In this document: piece after piece, positions 54,401 through 62,892 of the stretch
Numbering within the stretch: the first letter of the stretch is position 1
How the letters are laid out: the number at the start of each line of letters is the position of its first letter
Origin: Pelagicoccus sp. SDUM812002
GTDB lineage: Bacteria > Verrucomicrobiota > Verrucomicrobiia > Opitutales > Opitutaceae
Assembly (NCBI RefSeq): GCF_031127835.1
Contig: NZ_JARXHX010000013.1
Coordinates: 1 to 64,000, forward strand
DNA: 64,000 nucleotides
Direction of reading: 5' to 3'
The notes under the pieces: generated by a model
Database searches by the model: none
Seen by the model: the letters and a program-made list of their open reading frames with translations, nothing else
Told to the model about the DNA's origin: nothing
Translations under genes and position numbers: made by a program

Positions 54401-55276
54401 ATGAAACTCATAGACGGAAAAAAGATCTCCCAAGATATCGTCTCCGAATTGACCGCGTCGGTCGCAAAGATCGAAGGTCAGAAGCCCTGCATCGCGTTCA
54501 TCCGTGTAGGTGAGGATCCGGCATCCGTATCGTACGTTCGTCAGAAGAACAAGACCGCTGAGAAAATCGGCATTAAACCCATCCTTTTTGAGCTGCCGGA
54601 AACCATCACTCAAGAGGAGCTCTTCGCCAAGGTGGACGAACTCAACGCCGACAGCTCGGTACACGGCATACTCATCCAGTCCCCGCTTCCGGACGGGCTC
54701 AACGAACAGGCTGCCTTCAATCGTATCGACCCAAACAAAGACGTGGACGGCTTTCACGTGCAAAACGCTGGTCGAGTAGTACAGGAAGATCCAAACGGCT
54801 TCGCTTCCTGTACCCCTGCCGGAATTATCGAGATCTGCCAACGAGAAGGCATTTCACTCGAAGGCAAACATGTGGTCGTCATAGGTCGCAGCTTGATCGT
54901 AGGCAAAACCTTCGCCCTGCTCGCCATGCAAAAAGGGCCTCACGCCAACGCGACCGTCACCGTTTGTCACTCGCGCACCAAGAATTTGCCAGAGGTCGTG
55001 CGAGCAGGCGACGTGGTGGTAGCCGCAATCGGGCGACCAAATTTCGTGACCGCCGACATGGTCAAGGAAGGAGCCGTAGTGATCGACGTCGGCATCAACC
55101 GCGTCGAGGATGCTTCCAAGAAGTCTGGATACAGGCTCGTTGGCGACGTAGATTTCGCTGCGGTTGAACCCAAGGCTTCACGGATTACGCCAGTCCCAGG
55201 AGGAGTCGGTCCCATGACCGTCGCAATGTTGATGAAAAACACTTTCAAAGCCCACCAACTTCAGTCAGGTTCCTAG
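54401..55276 (+). CDS. folD: bifunctional methylenetetrahydrofolate dehydrogenase/cyclohydrolase
   Basis: FolD (291 aa) interconverts 5,10-methylene- and 10-formyl-tetrahydrofolate. Diagnostic stretches are [15 protein letters not shown] (with the catalytic Lys), [54 protein letters not shown] (NADP site) and [21 protein letters not shown]. Length is normal. Confidence 0.97.
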   Translation: MKLIDGKKISQDIVSELTASVAKIEGQKPCIAFIRVGEDPASVSYVRQKNKTAEKIGIKPILFELPETITQEELFAKVDELNADSSVHGILIQSPLPDGLNEQAAFNRIDPNKDVDGFHVQNAGRVVQEDPNGFASCTPAGIIEICQREGISLEGKHVVVIGRSLIVGKTFALLAMQKGPHANATVTVCHSRTKNLPEVVRAGDVVVAAIGRPNFVTADMVKEGAVVIDVGINRVEDASKKSGYRLVGDVDFAAVEPKASRITPVPGGVGPMTVAMLMKNTFKAHQLQSGS

Positions 55277-55310
55277 AAATCCTTCTCTGCAACGCCTTAC
55301 CGCTTCCTTA

Positions 55311-56447
55311 ATGAGCGAACTTTCTCCAACTCAAAACATTCCCAAGTCCAAGAGCACAGTACTCGTCGTCGATGACGAGCCGATAAATATTCAACTGCTG
55401 CAGAGAAAGTTGGAATGGGACGGGATTACCGTTCTCACCGCCACCAACGGAGAAGCTTGCCTGGAAGTAGCGAAAGAGGAACGCCCGGACCTGATTCTCC
55501 TCGACGTCATGATGCCCGGCATGGACGGGTTCGCAGTCTGCGCCAAACTCCGCGAAGACAAACGAACCAACGCGATCCCTGTCATTTTCGTAACCGCCCA
55601 CAATTCCAAAAAGGGTAAGCTAGAGGGGTTAGAGGCTGGAGCAGTTGACTATATCACCAAGCCGATCGACCTCGACGAAACCATCGCACGCGTCCGAACC
55701 CAGCTAAGCTACCTTGCAATAAACAAGGCGAACGTAGAGCTGACTCGCCGCCTCGGCGAATCACGTCGCTCCGCTGCCATCGGCGCCCTTACGCAAGGTA
55801 TCGCTCACAACTTGAACAACTTGCTCGGAGTGGTGATGGGCTACCTAGAGCTGGCGAAGGTCAACTACAAGGACCCGGACAAGGTCCTAAAGAACATTGC
55901 CCGCGTCGAGTCCGCCTCAAACCGAATTGTTGGAATTATCAAGCAACTCAGCACGGTCGCCTTCACAACGCGTCTGCCCCTCCACGAAATGGGGCTTGAG
56001 CGGTTGATAAGCGGAAGCCTCCGCAGAGCTCGCGAAGAAACCAACCGCGACTACGACGTCGAGGTGCAAAACCAAGTTGGTGAAATATTCATCAAGACAA
56101 ACATCGAGGCCTTCGAGGATGCCTTGTCCAAATTGATTATCAATGCTTGGGAGAGTTATGGTCCTGATTACGCAGGCGAGCGTCCCATAAATTTGGAAGT
56201 AGAACAGGTAGACCAAGAGATCGAGTTTTCTATCGTAGACGAAGGGCGAGGTATCGATCCTGAGGTCGAAGAAAACATGTTCGAACCTTTCATCAGCACC
56301 AAGAACACCGTGGGGGTTGGCATGGGGCTCACCGTAGCCCGTCACGCGATACGCACTCTCGGTGGCGAAATCCACGTTCTGCCAAACGAGGATGGACAAG
56401 GCGTCACCGCGAAGTTCTCCCACCCTATAAACCGGGAAGAAAGCTAG
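55311..56447 (+). CDS. receiver-histidine kinase protein
   Basis: A 378-aa soluble protein: receiver (Asp65, LLDVMMPGMDG), linker, a HisKA-like helix pair with His166 (GIAHNLNNLLG), and HATPase with LIINAWES, DEGRGID and GVGMGLTVA. The N-L-N after His is like the NtrB/His-kinase group that uses H-N/E-x-x-N/P. No membrane segment. It is similar in design to the kinase at 40624 but is isolated between folD and proC; the partner is unknown. Confidence 0.88.
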   Translation: MSELSPTQNIPKSKSTVLVVDDEPINIQLLQRKLEWDGITVLTATNGEACLEVAKEERPDLILLDVMMPGMDGFAVCAKLREDKRTNAIPVIFVTAHNSKKGKLEGLEAGAVDYITKPIDLDETIARVRTQLSYLAINKANVELTRRLGESRRSAAIGALTQGIAHNLNNLLGVVMGYLELAKVNYKDPDKVLKNIARVESASNRIVGIIKQLSTVAFTTRLPLHEMGLERLISGSLRRAREETNRDYDVEVQNQVGEIFIKTNIEAFEDALSKLIINAWESYGPDYAGERPINLEVEQVDQEIEFSIVDEGRGIDPEVEENMFEPFISTKNTVGVGMGLTVARHAIRTLGGEIHVLPNEDGQGVTAKFSHPINREES

Positions 56448-56500
56448 CCTGTTCGTACGGGCAAACTTACTTCCCCTCACCTCCCAAGGAGGATAGAACT

Positions 56501-57307
56501 ATGAAAATCGGATTCATCGGAGCCGGCAACATGGGCCGTGCCATCGCTAACGGATTAGTCGCCAAAGGCGTCTGCCAAGCAAACGCCTTGCTGTGCATCA
56601 GCGCCTCTGGAAAAGGCTCCGCCATCATGGCTGAGCAAACGGGGGCAAGCATCGCTTCCAGCAAACTGGAACTGATCGAGCAGTCTGACATCGTCGTGCT
56701 CGCCTTCAAGCCGCAGCACTTGGAAACTATCAGCGAAGAGGAAGCCACTGCCGCTAGCGGTAAGCTCGTCGTATCCGTGCTGGCAGGCCGTTCCCTCGCC
56801 TCCATGAAAGACGTCTTTCCGGACGCAGCGAATCTGGTGCGCGTCATGCCCAACACACCTTCTCAAATCGGGAAAGGCGTATCGACCTTTTGCTTCGAAA
56901 AGGTCCCAAGCGACGAGCAGAAAGAAACCGTGGAAGAGCTTCTCGCTTCGCTGGGCACCGCTTATGAAGTAGTTGAGGAACAACTACACGTCGCAACCGT
57001 TATTAACGGTTGCGGGCCTGCGTTCTACTTCCGTATCGCACAGCTTATCAGCGAAGCAGCAGACAAGCGCGGCCTAGACAAGGACCTAGCCCTACGCCTA
57101 GCTGCCGAAACGGGAATAGGATCTCTTGAACTTCTATTGGCTAGCAAACGCGACCCCAAAGATCTAATCGACGAAGTAGTTTCCCCTAATGGAGTGACGC
57201 ATGCCTTACTCACAAGCCTCGACCGCCAAGGGCTACCAGCGATCATCGAACAATCGACAGAAGACGCGGCGAACCGCTCGATCGAGCTATCGCAAAACAA
57301 GAAATAG
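56501..57307 (+). CDS. proC: pyrroline-5-carboxylate reductase
   Basis: ProC (268 aa) makes proline from pyrroline-5-carboxylate with NAD(P)H. It starts KIGFIGAGNMGRAIANGL (Rossmann fold), then VVLAFKPQ, VSVLAGRSL, LVRVMPNTPSQIGKG, CGPAFYFRIAQLI and the DEVVSPNGVTHALL signature. The ATG is preceded by AAGGAGG eight bases upstream, a strong ribosome site. Confidence 0.96.
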   Translation: MKIGFIGAGNMGRAIANGLVAKGVCQANALLCISASGKGSAIMAEQTGASIASSKLELIEQSDIVVLAFKPQHLETISEEEATAASGKLVVSVLAGRSLASMKDVFPDAANLVRVMPNTPSQIGKGVSTFCFEKVPSDEQKETVEELLASLGTAYEVVEEQLHVATVINGCGPAFYFRIAQLISEAADKRGLDKDLALRLAAETGIGSLELLLASKRDPKDLIDEVVSPNGVTHALLTSLDRQGLPAIIEQSTEDAANRSIELSQNKK

Positions 57308-57365
57308 GTTCTCAAAAGCGTTGGTCGACCGCACTACTTGCAAATAACCCGACAGCGAAAAGCAC

Positions 57366-57396
57366 AAAGGCCGCCCTCACTGAGAGGGCGGCCTTT
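57366..57396. terminator. bidirectional terminator between proC and the cytochrome operon
   Basis: AAAGGCCGCCCTC (57366-57378) and GAGGGCGGCCTTT (57384-57396) form a perfect 13-bp stem with a 5-nt loop. It lies between convergent genes and has short T-rich flanks on both strands. Confidence 0.85.
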
Positions 57397-57418
57397 GTAT
57401 AAAAGTGTTCCAGTTAAC

Positions 57419-58075
57419 TTAGAAGTGTTCGGAAAGTTCGCCAGCAGTCCATGCTCCACGGGATCCGATGTCTGCGCGAATTGCCGCAACCTGATCGGCG
57501 GTAACTTCTCCAGCATCATTATCCCATTCTGTACGAATGTACGTGATGACTGCAGCAATTTCTGCGTCATTCAAGACAGCGCCGAAAGCCGGCATCGCTC
57601 CGTTATAAGTGTTACCCTTGACTTGGATCTCACCCCCTAGACCCGCAAGCAGAACCTTGATAGATATCTCAGGAGCACCGGTCACCCATTCCGAACCGGC
57701 AAGCGGCGGGAACGCTCCAGCCAGTCCTTGTCCAGATCCTTGATGACAGGCCACGCACTGCTGAGTGTAGACTTTGCCGCCATCCACTACAACGGGGCCT
57801 TCCGGTTCTAGCGGACGATTCTTGTATGCTTCCATCGCAGCGATGTCTTGGCGATCGTGCAGAACGCTTGTCGAATCATACTCGGCGAAGTAGCGGCGCT
57901 GGTAGAACCAAGCGAAAACGAATACGATGATCAGAGCAGTCGCTGTAAAGAATGCGATAGGAGAGCCTTCTATACGCTTGCGGCGGATCTGGGCATGCAC
58001 GCGTAGAACGCTCTCGTCACTAGCTTGACTAGCGTCGACTCCTGGCAGGTGGGGTTGTTCTTGATCGTCTTGCAT
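57419..58075 (-). CDS. membrane-anchored mono-heme cytochrome c, CcoP-like
   Basis: A 218-aa protein: a cytoplasmic N-terminus, one transmembrane helix (about residues 39-57, PIAFFTATALIIVFVFAWF) and one class I cytochrome c domain with CVACH (Cys107, Cys110, His111) and an axial Met in GAMPAFG. Normal CcoP has two heme domains and about 300 residues, so this is shortened to one. It is the last gene of the operon. The start overlaps the previous stop by one base (TGATG). Electron carrier function is likely. Confidence 0.85.
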   Translation of the reverse strand: MQDDQEQPHLPGVDASQASDESVLRVHAQIRRKRIEGSPIAFFTATALIIVFVFAWFYQRRYFAEYDSTSVLHDRQDIAAMEAYKNRPLEPEGPVVVDGGKVYTQQCVACHQGSGQGLAGAFPPLAGSEWVTGAPEISIKVLLAGLGGEIQVKGNTYNGAMPAFGAVLNDAEIAAVITYIRTEWDNDAGEVTADQVAAIRADIGSRGAWTAGELSEHF

Positions 58076-58704
58076 CACTTGTAGGCGAGCTTTTCAGGCG
58101 TGGGAGCCTCTTCAATATCGTAGGCTTGGCTGAGGCCCAACATATAGGCAACCAATGCGTCCGCATCGCGAGTTGGTACATACTCGTAGCCTTCTTCGAT
58201 CGTATCTTGAAACTCAGCAGGTAGCTTGAGGGCACGATCCGACGATTGCCCCACGATCTTTCTCTTTTCGAAGAGAAAGGTAAATGGAGGCATGTTACTG
58301 CCTGGCGTTACGATTTGCGGATTAAAGAAGTGGAGATAGTGCCAGTCTGCATCCGTGCGTCGTTCGCCCACGTTGGCGAGGTCAGGACCAACTCGGTTAG
58401 TTCCGGTGAAAACGACGTTTTGGTCGATGTAGTCGAGAGGCATAGACTGACGGTCACCCCACCCTCGCTCGAGGTCTGACCCAATGACGAGGGTTTGCTG
58501 AGTGTGACAGTTCACGCAGCCCTGCTCTTGATAGACTTCACGACCTTGCTCAGCGAGGCCCGCGAGAAGAGCTGGAACGCGATCCGCCCCTTTTCCGACA
58601 GGAGAGAGGTTACCACCTTCTTGAATAGGCTTAACCAAAGTGATCGCCCACGAGAGCGAAACGATGATGAGAACGCCGATGAAAATGAAAGGTCCTCTGT
58701 TCAT
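58075..58704 (-). CDS. CcoO-like mono-heme cytochrome c
   Basis: A 209-aa protein like CcoO of cbb3 oxidases: N-terminal transmembrane helix (about residues 6-24), CVNCH heme site (Cys63, Cys66, His67), the family stretch GSDLERGWGDRQS, VGPDLANVGERR and the axial Met in GSNMPPF. Length is normal for CcoO. Its start overlaps the CcoN-like stop by four bases. In cbb3 oxidases CcoO passes electrons to the CcoN active site; here the CcoN-like partner has no metal ligands, so the electrons must go elsewhere. Confidence 0.9.
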   Translation of the reverse strand: MNRGPFIFIGVLIIVSLSWAITLVKPIQEGGNLSPVGKGADRVPALLAGLAEQGREVYQEQGCVNCHTQQTLVIGSDLERGWGDRQSMPLDYIDQNVVFTGTNRVGPDLANVGERRTDADWHYLHFFNPQIVTPGSNMPPFTFLFEKRKIVGQSSDRALKLPAEFQDTIEEGYEYVPTRDADALVAYMLGLSQAYDIEEAPTPEKLAYK

Positions 58705-60182
58705 GAGTGCGTGTACTCTAGTTCAGGAGCTGGCTCGATCAAGCCAGCTGATTTTTCCTTCTCTGTTCGTGGAGAGAGGAGTATCCAAATAAACGACACG
58801 GCGTAGGCAAAGTTGCCAAAAGCGGCGATCACGAAGCCAAGCGCTGTAAGGAAGAGATAGGAGTCTGTGGCTTTGAGGATATCAATAGTGTCGGCAGTGC
58901 TTCCGTTGAGCAAGGAACCATGAGCGTAGCCACCGGATAACATTCCCACCGCGATCAAAAAGATTCCAAGTCCCTGCATCCAAAATTGAAGGTCTGCCAA
59001 AGAAGAGTTGGGCAACTCCTTGTTCAGCAAACGGGGTAAAATATAATAAACCATGCCGGTAAAAGCCATTCCCGCAAAACCCACGAGGAAGAGGTACCGA
59101 ACTCCGTCGGCGAACTGGCTGAACTGCGTCAGTTCCTGAACCTCACGAAGCGAGCCTATGATCGTCAAGACCGTTGCCACGATGAAAGCCACCACCCCAT
59201 AAAATACGTAGCGCACAGAAACGGTATCCCAGATTTTGGAGAAGCTTGCGAACAAGCTCGTAAGGAATTGCATGGTGAAAACAGAGAGCGGAAGGAAAAG
59301 CCCGAAACTTGCTACCACACCCACGGATGCAACCCACGCTGGGAAAGGTCCATTTACCAAAGATGCAAGTCCAGCGGCACTGGAGAAGAAAATCCAGCTC
59401 CAGAAGGCGATGCCTGATTGGCGATAACCGATGATATGCTGGCCGAGAGCTTTAGGAATCAGATAATAGATCGTCGCAAAGGCGAAAGGAGCTACGACAA
59501 GGCCAATCAGATTTCCGCCAAACCAAGCAGCAACGACACTTTGGAAAACGCCTTGGGCCGGTAAAGAAAAAATCATCACCTGAGCCACGGTGAATATCCA
59601 AACGAAGCAGAAAACACCGGCGAGAGCGTACCATTGAGAAGCGAAGGAGGACCGGTAAGCCCGCGCCTTGAATGCGAGCAGGATCCAGATCCCAATTCCG
59701 ATGAAGGCCGCGAAGAGAAAAGGCGCCGCGTAAGTAGGAAACTCGAGCATACGGTACGGGGTTTGGTCCCCCCTGAAGATACCAAACAAGCCGATGAACA
59801 CGGCGAGGTTCCAGGCTGCAGTCGCAATTATTAGCACGCCGCTATTGCCGATTGGGCGGCCACCGAGGCGGGCGATGATCCACGCTACGCAAGCAAGGCC
59901 TGCATTGAATAGCCAGCCGTATACGAGGGCGTTCCAAAATGCTGGGTAAGCCTTGCCGTAAGTTAGCCATGCATATTCGGATAGGTAGGTCGGCGAGATC
60001 AGTTTGACCGAAACGATCAATCCGAGCAAGGAAGCGACGAGCAGCCAGAAAACTGAGCCCTTGATCAGACCCAGCACCGCGAAGCGCATGGAAGAGTCGA
60101 TCTTCTGTTCCCTTTCACGCTGCGATCCATCGCCTTCCAAACTGGGGAAAATCGATGAAAAGAGGTTGCAGATCAAATTCAT
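58701..60182 (-). CDS. CcoN-like oxidase subunit lacking all heme and copper ligands
   Basis: A 493-aa protein with about 12 transmembrane helices that aligns with cbb3 oxidase subunit I (CcoN) in order and spacing. Examples are YGKAYPAFWNALVYGW against the FGRLRPLHTNAVIF region, QGVFQSVVAAWFGGN against the CuB helix, and YYLIPKALGQHIIGYRQSGIAFWSW against the next loop. At the six ligand positions it has Phe82, Gly223, Ala273, Ser274, Val361 and Tyr363 in place of His. It contains only three His in total (249, 421, 492), none in those places. It cannot bind the catalytic site. A structural or docking role beside the adjacent cytochromes and alternative complex III is inferred. Confidence 0.85.
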   Translation of the reverse strand: MNLICNLFSSIFPSLEGDGSQREREQKIDSSMRFAVLGLIKGSVFWLLVASLLGLIVSVKLISPTYLSEYAWLTYGKAYPAFWNALVYGWLFNAGLACVAWIIARLGGRPIGNSGVLIIATAAWNLAVFIGLFGIFRGDQTPYRMLEFPTYAAPFLFAAFIGIGIWILLAFKARAYRSSFASQWYALAGVFCFVWIFTVAQVMIFSLPAQGVFQSVVAAWFGGNLIGLVVAPFAFATIYYLIPKALGQHIIGYRQSGIAFWSWIFFSSAAGLASLVNGPFPAWVASVGVVASFGLFLPLSVFTMQFLTSLFASFSKIWDTVSVRYVFYGVVAFIVATVLTIIGSLREVQELTQFSQFADGVRYLFLVGFAGMAFTGMVYYILPRLLNKELPNSSLADLQFWMQGLGIFLIAVGMLSGGYAHGSLLNGSTADTIDILKATDSYLFLTALGFVIAAFGNFAYAVSFIWILLSPRTEKEKSAGLIEPAPELEYTHS

Positions 60183-60224
60183 AGCTTAGTTCGAAGTTGC
60201 GAGTGCGCCGCGTCGAGAAGCCTC

Positions 60225-60509
60225 TTACTTAGAGTTTTCGGCGATCACGAGCTCCTTCGCTCGCTCGATAGAAAGGCGAACCTTGCCGTTGGCGGCGTCG
60301 GTTACCGTTGTCGTTGAGAGGAGAGACTCAGCCGCTCCGCGGTGTTCCGCGAGGGTCTTGTCTGGTACTGTGAAGTTGGATACTTCTTCAGTCTCGGTCG
60401 AATCGACGTATACCTTGCTGGTGAGGAACCAGAAAAGCAGGAACAGGCCGATGATGGCGACGACGACCGGGAATGAACTACGCGATGGTGTATGCGCTTG
60501 AGCAGTCAT
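60225..60509 (-). CDS. small membrane protein between ActF and CcoN-like genes
   Basis: A 94-aa protein with one transmembrane helix (about residues 13-31, FPVVVAIIGLFLLFWFLTS) and a C-terminal segment NGKVRLSIERAKELVIAE. That segment resembles the AG(V)VRIPIDRAMELLVE motif seen in small proteins and oxidase subunits of ACIII/caa3-type clusters. It may help assembly of the respiratory complex. Spacing to both neighbours is small (42 and 9 bp), so it belongs to the operon. Confidence 0.65.
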   Translation of the reverse strand: MTAQAHTPSRSSFPVVVAIIGLFLLFWFLTSKVYVDSTETEEVSNFTVPDKTLAEHRGAAESLLSTTTVTDAANGKVRLSIERAKELVIAENSK

Positions 60510-60518
60510 TTGGAAAAA

Positions 60519-61745
60519 CTAGTGGTTGTGGTTCAAGCACTCCCCTATACGAGGGTCGCGAATTGGAATAATCTTAACCTTGTAATAGCTGGTCCAGTAG
60601 GCCCAGAGAAGGATACCGATTCCGCCCAAAACCGAGGCTGCGAGCCAAAGGAAGCCGAGAGGCTGATGGAGGAGCTGAGCTGTTTGACCATGGATCTTCA
60701 AGGATGGGAGAATGTTGAAGATCAGGTCGAACAATTGCATGAAGAGGATCCAACAAGCCATGAACACCATGGCCGGGTACTTGGTCTTCAACGGGAATTG
60801 GAGCATAAACAAGAACGGAAAGAGGAAGTGACCGAATATCAGGAACATGGATACGCCGTACCACATGCCCTCCTCACGAAAATTGTACCAGAATGTTTCT
60901 TCTGGAATGTTTCCGTTCCAGATTAAGAAGTACTGCGAGAAGCTGATGTAAGCCCAGAAAACCGTGAACGCGAAGCTGAGGGTGCTCAGGTCGTGCAAGT
61001 GCTTGGTGTTGAATATCCCCTTGAGAGGACCCTTCGCAACGAGGAAAGCAGCAACCAATATGAGTACAGCGAGGGCTGCACGCATGGAGTTGGCGAAGAA
61101 CCAAACACCGAACATGGTGGAGAACCAGTGGTACTCGAGGGACATGATCCAGTCGAATCCGGCCATTGACCAAGTTAAGGCCACCACAATCAAACCGCCG
61201 GCCGCGTGCTTGCGGCTAGAGTAAGTATGCTCTGCAGAACCGTCGGCATCCTGAGAGAAAGAGTTACGACGGAAGGTACGTGCAAAGTAGATCCAAGCGG
61301 CGAAACAGGCAGCCGCACGTATCCAGAAGAAAGTTTCGCTCAACCACCAAGTCTTCTTCAAGTAGAGCGGGTCAGTACCCACTGTACCATGTCCGTGGAG
61401 CTCGTGTTCGAGGTCCATCCATATCCAAAGCGTATCCTGCTTGTAGAGGTAGGTGATGAGAAAGAGTGGGATGAAAAGCACTGCCATCCAAGGAAGCGCC
61501 GCGAGGAAATTTTCAGCCTGACGACGGATCACTGTGGACCAGTAAGCGTCGAAGATATGGTGAATCATCACCAAAAAGAGCATTCCGATGGTGATCGACG
61601 TGGTGAAGATCAAGCCAATCAGATAACAGAAGGAGGCCATCCGAGGGTCGACGAACATGCCGACAAACGAAATTATCAGGCCAACGGCGCCGATCAATAG
61701 CCACTTAGTTGGGTTCGGAAGCGAAGCGTCGCGTTCTGCACTCAT
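60519..61745 (-). CDS. actF: alternative complex III subunit ActF
   Basis: A 408-aa integral membrane protein with about ten helices, homologous to the ActF/ quinol:cytochrome c oxidoreductase membrane subunit. It has FTTSITIGMLFLVMIHHIFDAYWSTVIRRQAEN, WLSETFFWIRAA and a long series of hydrophobic helices with STMFGVWFFANSMRAA and SQYFLIWNGNIPEETFWY. ActF and ActC are related to NrfD/PsrC and form the quinol-binding core. The start overlaps actE by four bases. Confidence 0.9.
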   Translation of the reverse strand: MSAERDASLPNPTKWLLIGAVGLIISFVGMFVDPRMASFCYLIGLIFTTSITIGMLFLVMIHHIFDAYWSTVIRRQAENFLAALPWMAVLFIPLFLITYLYKQDTLWIWMDLEHELHGHGTVGTDPLYLKKTWWLSETFFWIRAAACFAAWIYFARTFRRNSFSQDADGSAEHTYSSRKHAAGGLIVVALTWSMAGFDWIMSLEYHWFSTMFGVWFFANSMRAALAVLILVAAFLVAKGPLKGIFNTKHLHDLSTLSFAFTVFWAYISFSQYFLIWNGNIPEETFWYNFREEGMWYGVSMFLIFGHFLFPFLFMLQFPLKTKYPAMVFMACWILFMQLFDLIFNILPSLKIHGQTAQLLHQPLGFLWLAASVLGGIGILLWAYWTSYYKVKIIPIRDPRIGECLNHNH

Positions 61746-62356
61746 AGTCCTAGTTCCCCCTTGCTAGCAGGAGTTAAGTCATTAATGGAGCCGTTCGCTG
61801 CGCGCTGGAGAGCACGGACGTAGAGAACGACCTTCCAACGGTCTTCGACCGAAAGCTTTTCTTTGTAGCCATACATGCGACCGCTGCGGCTACCGTTACC
61901 GATGTAATAGTAGATCTCGCCGTCGGCCATATCCGTGTAGGGTGCTGCTGTTAGGTTCGCAATTGCCGACATTCCAAAGGCAGCAGTGCGGCCGTTGCCA
62001 TCGCCCGCCGAGCCGTGACACGGCGTGCAGTAGATCTCGTAACGTTCCTCACCACGTTCCATAGCAGCTTGGGTCACTTCGATTGGGAAACCATTTCCGT
62101 AAGCCTCACCGTTCTTGCCAGTCGCTCTGTAGGCATTTGGTTCAAAGGTACCGCGTGCGACCGTTCCAGAAACTGGCAAGCGATCCGTGCGACCATCCGA
62201 AAAGAAGGCGCTCTCGTCCTGCGGCTGGTACTTCGGCATGTGGTCCATGTCATCGAAAATCTCGAGAGGACGCTTTGTCGTCTTTGTGCCTCGAAAGCCG
62301 AGCACGCTTATCGCCGCGATTACGACGAATGCAAATATCAGGTATACGTAGCGCAT
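61742..62356 (-). CDS. actE: alternative complex III mono-heme cytochrome c ActE
   Basis: A 204-aa protein with an N-terminal membrane helix (about residues 3-20) and a cytochrome c domain with CTPCHG (Cys110, Cys113, His114). It also carries DMADGEIYYYIGNGSRSGRMYGY with the axial Met region, and RWKVVLYVRALQ. The stretch FDDMDHMPKYQPQDES after the anchor is typical of ActE. It passes electrons out of the complex to cytochrome carriers or oxidase. Confidence 0.92.
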   Translation of the reverse strand: MRYVYLIFAFVVIAAISVLGFRGTKTTKRPLEIFDDMDHMPKYQPQDESAFFSDGRTDRLPVSGTVARGTFEPNAYRATGKNGEAYGNGFPIEVTQAAMERGEERYEIYCTPCHGSAGDGNGRTAAFGMSAIANLTAAPYTDMADGEIYYYIGNGSRSGRMYGYKEKLSVEDRWKVVLYVRALQRAANGSINDLTPASKGELGL

Positions 62357-62360
62357 CTCG

Positions 62361-62891
62361 TTATTTCTCCATGTCGGAAACTTCTACCGGATGCAGCCCT
62401 TCGATGAAGGAGCGCGTCTTGGCGTCGTCGTACTGAGGATCTTCGGACTCGATGTAGAGGAAGAATTTGTCGTCAGACATTTCTGCAATCTTCTCGGTCT
62501 TGAGCGCCGAATGATAATGCATCGGCAACTTGTTGAGGATAAACATGCCTAGGATCGAAGCAAAGGCAGAGAAGAGGATGGTAAGCTCGTAGGATACCGG
62601 GAAGGCAAAGTACGGGCTGAAGAGTGGCTTACCGCCGATAAGAATCGGGTAATTCACTGCGTTGGTGAAGTAGATCATGCTCATACCGGTAATGAAACCA
62701 GCGGTACCGCCCACGATAGTGAAGCGAGGCACCCAAGAACGCTTAAGCCCCATCGCTCCGTCCATACCGTGAATCGGAAAAGGCGTGATCACGTCCCAGC
62801 GCTTGAAGCCAGCGTCCCTCACCTTCTCGGCTGCGTGCATGATATCAGCCGGGGTGTCGAACTTTGCGAGAATTCCAAATTTGTCCGCCAT
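62361..62891 (-). CDS. actD: alternative complex III subunit ActD (DUF3341)
   Basis: A 176-aa protein with two transmembrane helices (about residues 56-76 and 96-118) and a soluble N-terminal domain, matching DUF3341. The N-terminus KFGILAKFDTPADIMHAAEKVRDAGFKRWDVITPFPIHGMD is diagnostic. It is a small structural subunit of ACIII. actE starts 4 bp after its stop. Confidence 0.92.
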   Translation of the reverse strand: MADKFGILAKFDTPADIMHAAEKVRDAGFKRWDVITPFPIHGMDGAMGLKRSWVPRFTIVGGTAGFITGMSMIYFTNAVNYPILIGGKPLFSPYFAFPVSYELTILFSAFASILGMFILNKLPMHYHSALKTEKIAEMSDDKFFLYIESEDPQYDDAKTRSFIEGLHPVEVSDMEK

Positions 62892-62892
62892 T

